Below, piece by piece: positions 59,515-64,000 of a stretch of DNA of 64,000 bases. The translations under genes and the position numbers were made by a program. Origin of the DNA: Aquimarina algiphila. Lineage in GTDB: Bacteria > Bacteroidota > Bacteroidia > Flavobacteriales > Flavobacteriaceae. The notes under the pieces were generated by a model. The model was not told the DNA's origin and did not search any database. It was given only the letters and a program-made list of their open reading frames with translations. The first letter of the stretch is position 1; each line of letters starts with the position of its first letter. The DNA is taken from positions 88,681-152,680 of the forward strand of contig NZ_VLNR01000005.1 of NCBI RefSeq assembly GCF_007489275.1. The letters run 5' to 3'.

Positions 59515-60551
59515 AATTCAGGTTCAATTAAAGGGATATAAGCAATATAGTTACCATTGAGTATTTCGAAACTTGGAGATTCTGTATGTAACATTTTATA
59601 TTGATTAATTAAGTTTTTTTGACCAATCCCTAGAGATTTTTCGTAGTTGTTGTTTTTAGGCTGAAAATTGTTGGTTACTTTAATTATTGATCCTTCACTT
59701 ATGATGGATATTTTTAAAGGCTTTTTACTTTCTATAATATTATGTTTAATAGCATTTTCAAACAATAATTCTAAAGTCATGGGAGGAATTAAGAAATTAA
59801 GCTTGTTTTCTTCGATGTTATCCTCCATGCTAACATATTCTCCAAACCTTATTTTTTGCAAAGACATATAAGAGTAAATTAACTGAAGTTCTTTTTTTAG
59901 AGGAACGACTACTTCTTCGCTTTGCGTTAAATTATATCTGTAGATATTAGATAATTCTTGCAAAAAATATTCAGCTTTTTTGCTGTCAATAGTAATTAAT
60001 CCCATTAAACTATTAAAACTATTGAAAAGAAAATGGGGGTTTAACTGTTTCTTTAAAGTTAAATACTGAGCTATTGATTTCTCACTTTGATACTGTGTTA
60101 GCTTAACTTTTATATCTTGTTTTTCTTTCTGCATTTCTAGAAAAATTTCAATAAAATATAAAAATGTAATAATAGAAAAATTAACTATTAAAATACTCCA
60201 GAAAGTTAATCCGAAGAAAGGCTCTCCCGGGGGATCGTCATCATCAAAAAAATAATTGGTTACTGGCATTATCATAAAAGTCAAGACTACAGTTTTGAGT
60301 ATGATAACTAAACCCCAAAAGCCTAAGGTTTTTGATTTGTTTTCTTGAAATATGATTTTATCGGCAATATGTTTTTTAATGAGCATTCGAGTCCAAAAAA
60401 CAAATACCGTAAATAGAAAAGTCGTCGGTAACAGAATAATCGTTTCTGAGATGCCTTCTCCCAGACTGCTAGTATACACTTCACTAATGAAGTGAAGTGT
60501 ATTAAACAAAAGAATAATGAAGAGGTAGAAGTATATTCTGTTAGCTTTCAA
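59511..60551 (-). CDS. LytS-type sensor histidine kinase (second copy)
   Basis: The 346-residue protein has about four membrane segments in the first 140 residues (FYLFIILLFNTLHFIS, IILLPTTFLFTVFVFW, WGLVIILKTVVLTFMIM and FWSILIVNFSIITFLYFI), a short coiled coil, and the His_kinase region with H173 in KQLNPHFLFNSFN. Then come LLFENAIKHNIIESKKP and SLGIGQKNLINQY for ATP. The start appears to be TTG at 60551: a TAA lies two codons upstream and the next ATG is at about codon 56. A charged loop (DDDDPPGEPF, about 103-112) matches a similar one in the first kinase (HDDDGSPFDGPG) and may be a ligand or metal site. The operon has an 11-base gap to DUF4249. Confidence 0.9.
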   Translation of the reverse strand: MKANRIYFYLFIILLFNTLHFISEVYTSSLGEGISETIILLPTTFLFTVFVFWTRMLIKKHIADKIIFQENKSKTLGFWGLVIILKTVVLTFMIMPVTNYFFDDDDPPGEPFFGLTFWSILIVNFSIITFLYFIEIFLEMQKEKQDIKVKLTQYQSEKSIAQYLTLKKQLNPHFLFNSFNSLMGLITIDSKKAEYFLQELSNIYRYNLTQSEEVVVPLKKELQLIYSYMSLQKIRFGEYVSMEDNIEENKLNFLIPPMTLELLFENAIKHNIIESKKPLKISIISEGSIIKVTNNFQPKNNNYEKSLGIGQKNLINQYKMLHTESPSFEILNGNYIAYIPLIEPEL

Positions 60552-60562
60552 TGTTTATGGTT

Positions 60563-61432
60563 TTAGTTTTCAGTTATAGTTATCGTATCTTCTTCAATAT
60601 CCACAGTGTAAAAATAGCCTAAAGCACGATTAGTGTTATTATCTAAATTTATTAAATTTCCTCGTATTGATGCAGGAGGAGGGTTGCCAACTATAGGATT
60701 CCCTAAATTTCCTGTTTGTATAAATAATTCTTTAAGATAGTCAAAATAAGATTCTGATATTGATAATTGCTGAGCTGTAGCTAATTCTCCAACTTCAAAA
60801 GCAATCTCATCGTTAGGGTTAACCCCAATGCGTTGCTGTCCATCAAAAAATTCATCAGATACTACTAATACTTCACTATTACCAGCATCAGGAACAATAG
60901 TGAACTCACCATTTTTAAAAAGTCTATAGTAATAATAATTGGCCACATTAGCAGGATCTGTAGTGTCAAATTTCACAAAATATCCCTCATCGCTAACTAT
61001 AGTTTCTTCTTCAAATTCGAAATAAAAATCATCAAATTTTGGTGCTTCAGATAGGGTATCAGAACCTTGATAAGTTTCTCCATTCCATACTATATTAATG
61101 GTGTAGGTATTCCCAATTTCTGGAAGAATGTCTGTGTTTTCATAGTATCCGTTATTGTTATGGGTAAATTCCCAAGAGTTTGTTCCGTCTGTGATTATAA
61201 CCTGTGCATTATCAACAAAGGGTTCATCGGTATTAGATAAAAAATTTGCGGTTGTTGTAAGTCGTATACGCTGTGTAGTAACAGGGGTTATTGTATTTCG
61301 TTCTAAACCTCCATCAATTACTAATTTAGGTGTGGTATCTGCCAAGGTGATATCATTAGTTACATCTGTTTCACAAGATGTAAAGGTGATAAGAATTAAA
61401 AAGGCGTATAGTATTATGGATATATTTTTCAT
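60563..61432 (-). CDS. DUF4249 family lipoprotein
   Basis: The lipoprotein signal ends FTSC (Cys 20). The 289-residue protein has KLVIDGGLERNTITPVTTQR, split by an Ig-like strand pattern, then FVDNAQVIITDGTNSWEFTH, GNTYTINIVWNGETYQGSDTL and an acidic FDDFYFEFEEETIVSDEGYF. DUF4249 proteins are outer-membrane lipoproteins encoded next to TonB-dependent receptors in Bacteroidetes; the pair probably works like SusC/SusD, with DUF4249 as the surface lid or ligand-binding partner. It lies between the receptor (12-base gap) and the kinase (11-base gap). Confidence 0.9.
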   Translation of the reverse strand: MKNISIILYAFLILITFTSCETDVTNDITLADTTPKLVIDGGLERNTITPVTTQRIRLTTTANFLSNTDEPFVDNAQVIITDGTNSWEFTHNNNGYYENTDILPEIGNTYTINIVWNGETYQGSDTLSEAPKFDDFYFEFEEETIVSDEGYFVKFDTTDPANVANYYYYRLFKNGEFTIVPDAGNSEVLVVSDEFFDGQQRIGVNPNDEIAFEVGELATAQQLSISESYFDYLKELFIQTGNLGNPIVGNPPPASIRGNLINLDNNTNRALGYFYTVDIEEDTITITEN

Positions 61433-61444
61433 GATTATAATTTT

Positions 61445-63820
61445 TTAAAACTTGAATTCATAAGATATACTAGGTACAATTCCGAAAAATGATAATTTGG
61501 TGGCTTGTGTCATCCCAGTTGCCATTTCGACCTCGTTTACTTCGTTTACCTCGTTAAAATATATAGAAGCGGCATTTTGTCGATTATATACATTAACAAG
61601 ACTAAAAACCCATTTTCCATTTTTTCCTTTTTTAGGATTTAATGTTGCAGAAATATCTAACCTATGGTAAGCTGGTAGGCGATTTCCGTTTCTATCGTTA
61701 TAATCCGCTACAACTAATCCGTTTTGTTCATATCTTCCTGTAGGATATGTAACTGGCCTTCCGGAACCGAAGACAAAATTTGCTCCAAAATCCCATCGTT
61801 TATTTAGTTTGTATAATCCAACTAAGTTTAGTTCATGTAATTGATCACTATTGCTAGGGTAGTAGTTATTGTTATTGATACCAAGTACTTTGGTTTCAGC
61901 ACGAGCCAGTGTATAGCTTAACCATCCTGTGAGTTTACCTTCGTTTTTATTAAGTTGTACTTCGAGCCCGTAAGCTCTTCCTTGTCCTTGGGCAACTTGT
62001 GTCTCTATTTCCTCTGTGAATAAAAGATCAGCACCGTCTATAAAATCGGTAACGTCTTGTAGTTTTTTGTAATAGGTTTCAAGACTAAGGTCGTATTTCC
62101 CATTTTGAAAAGATTTAAAATAACCTAATGCTAATTGATCTGCATATTGAGGAGATAAGTAAGGGCCACTAGGAGACCAAACGTCTAGAGGAGTTGGGGA
62201 TGTAGTGTTGGAAATAAGGTGTAAATATTGATACATTCTATTGTAGCTGACTTTTAAAGAGTTGGATTCGTTTAGAAGGTATCTGATAGAAGCTCTTGGC
62301 TCTATATTATTGAAGGTTTTAATACGTTTTCCTGATCCATAATTCGTTATTCCTAATACTTCATTTTCTTCATAAATATCTAACGCAGAATTGTAAGTTA
62401 GAGGCGTTCCAGTTTCATATTCGCGAATATCGCCTTTTCCTAACCTAGAAAAGTTGGACCATCTTACTCCGTATTGTAAGCTTAGTTTGTCAGAAATGTT
62501 TTGTTTTAAATCAATATAGATTCCATTTTCAAGCCCAAATTTATCACTGAATTCTTCTGCGTTTATACTAGAGCCATTAAGCGAAGAGATTTTTCCTGGT
62601 TTAAAGTTATAATAAGTGAAGTCTAGCCCTGTTTTAAGAGTGTTATTATTGTTTATAAACCAGGTTAATCTTGGTTTTAGATTGTAATTAGAAATACTTG
62701 ATTTCCATCTAAATTCTGATCCCGTTCTTAAGTTATCCAGGTTATAATCGTAGTTACTAAAAATAGCAGAGGTTTGTAGAAAGAGTTTCTCATTAAGTAC
62801 ACTTGTCCAACGCAAAGATCCTGAAGTGTTTCCCCATAAAGTCCCTAAGAGTCCGTCTAATTCGAATTTATCCCTGCCAAAATACCCAGATAAAAACAAG
62901 CGATTGTTTTTATTAATATCATAATTAGCTTTAAGGTTAAAATCATAGAAGAAGAGTGAACTATCTTTAAAGTCATCTGTGAGAAAGGTAAACAAGTCGA
63001 TATAAGACCTTCTGCCAGCGAGCATATAACTTCCTGAAGCTTCTTCTTTATCTCCTTTAAGTATAGGGCCTTCGATTAAAGCCTTTGCAGAAATAAGGCC
63101 TATTCCGGCTTCTCCACCAAATTTTTTGGTATTACCTTCCTTTTGTTTAATATCTAATACAGATGATAGTCTACCTCCATAAATTGAAGGAATTCCTCCT
63201 TTATATAATTTGGCATTTTTTATAGCACTAGAATTAAAGACAGAAAAAAAACCAAATAAATGCGAAGCATTATAAATGGTAGCATCATCTAGAAGAATTA
63301 GATTTTGGTCAACAGAACCTCCTCTTACATTAAATCCCGAAGATGCTTCATTGACACTAGATACACCAGGTAATAACTGTAGAGATTTTAATACATCAGG
63401 TTCTCCTAATATTGCAGGAAGTTTTTTAATGGTTTCTCCTTTTAAAGATACCACACTCATTTCTGTTGATTGTATTTTTTTACGTGCTTTGTTAGAAGAG
63501 ATTACAATTTCATCAAGTTCTGCTAATTCTTCTGCTAGGTCGAAATCAATTTTTTTATTGGCGTCTATAAAAATTTCTTTTCTAATAGTTTTATATCCTA
63601 AATAGCTAATTTCGACCTGATGATTGCCTTTTTCAAGGTTTATAGAATAAAATCCATAATCATTAGTAGTGGTTCCATAAGCGTTATCAATAATAATGTT
63701 TACTCCTGGAAGTTTCTCTCCAGAATTATTGTTTTTGACATATCCACTTATTGTAAATTTTTCCTGAGCATAGCTTCCCAGGTAAAAAAAACAAAAAAGG
63801 TACATAAGTTGTTTATTCAT
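61445..63820 (-). CDS. TonB-dependent outer-membrane receptor (second copy, DUF4249-paired)
   Basis: A 791-residue receptor with a signal peptide (1-18, ending SYAQ), a CarboxypepD_reg-like domain (about 22-107: FTISGYVKNNNSGEKLPGVN, DYGFYSINLEKGNHQVEISY), a plug (MSVVSLKGETIKKLPAILGE, then GFNVRGGSVDQNLILLDDAT, split) and a 22-strand barrel ending FFGIVPSISYEFKF. The plug contains the conserved LLDDATIYNASHLFGFFSVF segment of receptors that pair with DUF4249 proteins. It is the first gene of the operon receptor, DUF4249, kinase, regulator. A TAGTTTTG box lies 29 bases upstream. The ligand is unknown; the built-in sensor pair suggests induction by the ligand or a related envelope signal. Confidence 0.93.
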   Translation of the reverse strand: MNKQLMYLFCFFYLGSYAQEKFTISGYVKNNNSGEKLPGVNIIIDNAYGTTTNDYGFYSINLEKGNHQVEISYLGYKTIRKEIFIDANKKIDFDLAEELAELDEIVISSNKARKKIQSTEMSVVSLKGETIKKLPAILGEPDVLKSLQLLPGVSSVNEASSGFNVRGGSVDQNLILLDDATIYNASHLFGFFSVFNSSAIKNAKLYKGGIPSIYGGRLSSVLDIKQKEGNTKKFGGEAGIGLISAKALIEGPILKGDKEEASGSYMLAGRRSYIDLFTFLTDDFKDSSLFFYDFNLKANYDINKNNRLFLSGYFGRDKFELDGLLGTLWGNTSGSLRWTSVLNEKLFLQTSAIFSNYDYNLDNLRTGSEFRWKSSISNYNLKPRLTWFINNNNTLKTGLDFTYYNFKPGKISSLNGSSINAEEFSDKFGLENGIYIDLKQNISDKLSLQYGVRWSNFSRLGKGDIREYETGTPLTYNSALDIYEENEVLGITNYGSGKRIKTFNNIEPRASIRYLLNESNSLKVSYNRMYQYLHLISNTTSPTPLDVWSPSGPYLSPQYADQLALGYFKSFQNGKYDLSLETYYKKLQDVTDFIDGADLLFTEEIETQVAQGQGRAYGLEVQLNKNEGKLTGWLSYTLARAETKVLGINNNNYYPSNSDQLHELNLVGLYKLNKRWDFGANFVFGSGRPVTYPTGRYEQNGLVVADYNDRNGNRLPAYHRLDISATLNPKKGKNGKWVFSLVNVYNRQNAASIYFNEVNEVNEVEMATGMTQATKLSFFGIVPSISYEFKF

Positions 63821-63848
63821 ATCTGATTTTATTTTGAACGATTTTGCT

Positions 63849-63856
63849 CAAAACTA
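63849..63856 (-). promoter_or_regulatory. Candidate -7 box (TAGTTTTG) for the second TonB receptor operon
   Basis: Read on the - strand, TAGTTTTG matches TAnnTTTG and ends 28 bases before the receptor ATG. The -33 element is not clear (GTTAAAG). Upstream, TTGAAT occurs at 63925-63930 and 63948-63953, 23 bases apart. Confidence 0.4.
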
Positions 63857-64000
63857 TATCAGCATAGTTCTTTAACCCGTTGTGCATTTAGTTAATATTA
63901 ATTTTTAGGTTGTTTATATTTCTGTTGAATTCAAACCTATTGATATATTGAATAATGGTCATTGCTGTGATCTTTGATAAGATTCTATTTTTAAATCCCT

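Overview
The window looks like chromosome of a marine-type member of the Flavobacteriaceae (Bacteroidetes). The DNA is visibly AT-rich, most stops are TAA, and Shine-Dalgarno sequences are rare. Several genes have upstream TAnnTTTG boxes, the Bacteroidetes -7 element. Lineage-typical genes include a T9SS type B sorted giant protein, carboxypeptidase-plug TonB receptors with a DUF4249 lipoprotein, bacillithiol synthesis (bshC), a lone sucC, a tricorn-type protease and GNVGIGTT-repeat envelope proteins. The genus cannot be fixed from sequence alone. I see no rRNA, tRNA, CRISPR array, prophage or transposase.

Layout. 1-8 kb: secreted M14 and M3 peptidases, bshC, a frameshifted FMN-binding gene and guaA. 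8-17.6 kb: a LysM plus periplasmic-binding-like protein, a DUF922 zincin, an amidohydrolase, lysA, a Lon-substrate-domain protein, sucC and a cupin, several separated by clear hairpin terminators. 17.6-26 kb: tricorn protease, a small secreted protein, a methyltransferase with a duplicated N-terminal domain, DUF1456, TerB-like, Hsp20 behind two palindromes, and SPFH plus a 59-residue Arc-like protein. 26-31 kb: a LytS/LytTR two-component pair divergent from a TonB receptor.

31.4-37.3 kb is the most accessory-looking part. It holds lone small genes (SUFU, DUF3144, LprI-like, CHMI), two small genes each broken by a single in-frame TAG, and an AraC regulator with an NmrA-type reductase. 37-47 kb: adenosine deaminase, uvrB, lipoproteins (DUF6438 and an HEFGH metallopeptidase), the T9SS type B protein and an ABC exporter. 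47-53.4 kb: a kinase-like conserved protein, a GIGTT-repeat protein flanked by inverted intergenic repeats, TauE/SafE, NdpA-like, pRiA4b ORF-3-like, CtaA and a four-helix-bundle protein.

53.4-58.8 kb: a tight four-gene run (two glycosyltransferases, tsaC, cca) lies divergent from a methyltransferase and a KdkA-like LPS kinase, suggesting surface-glycan assembly. 58.8-63.8 kb: a second TonB receptor, DUF4249, LytS and LytTR operon, parallel to the one at 26-30.6 kb.

No complete novel defence or biosynthetic system is evident. The leads I rate highest are the paired receptor/LytTR modules with candidate direct-repeat sites, the palindromes before hsp20, the kinase-like protein at 47 kb, the duplicated-domain methyltransferase, and the cluster of broken or cassette-like small genes at 31-35 kb.
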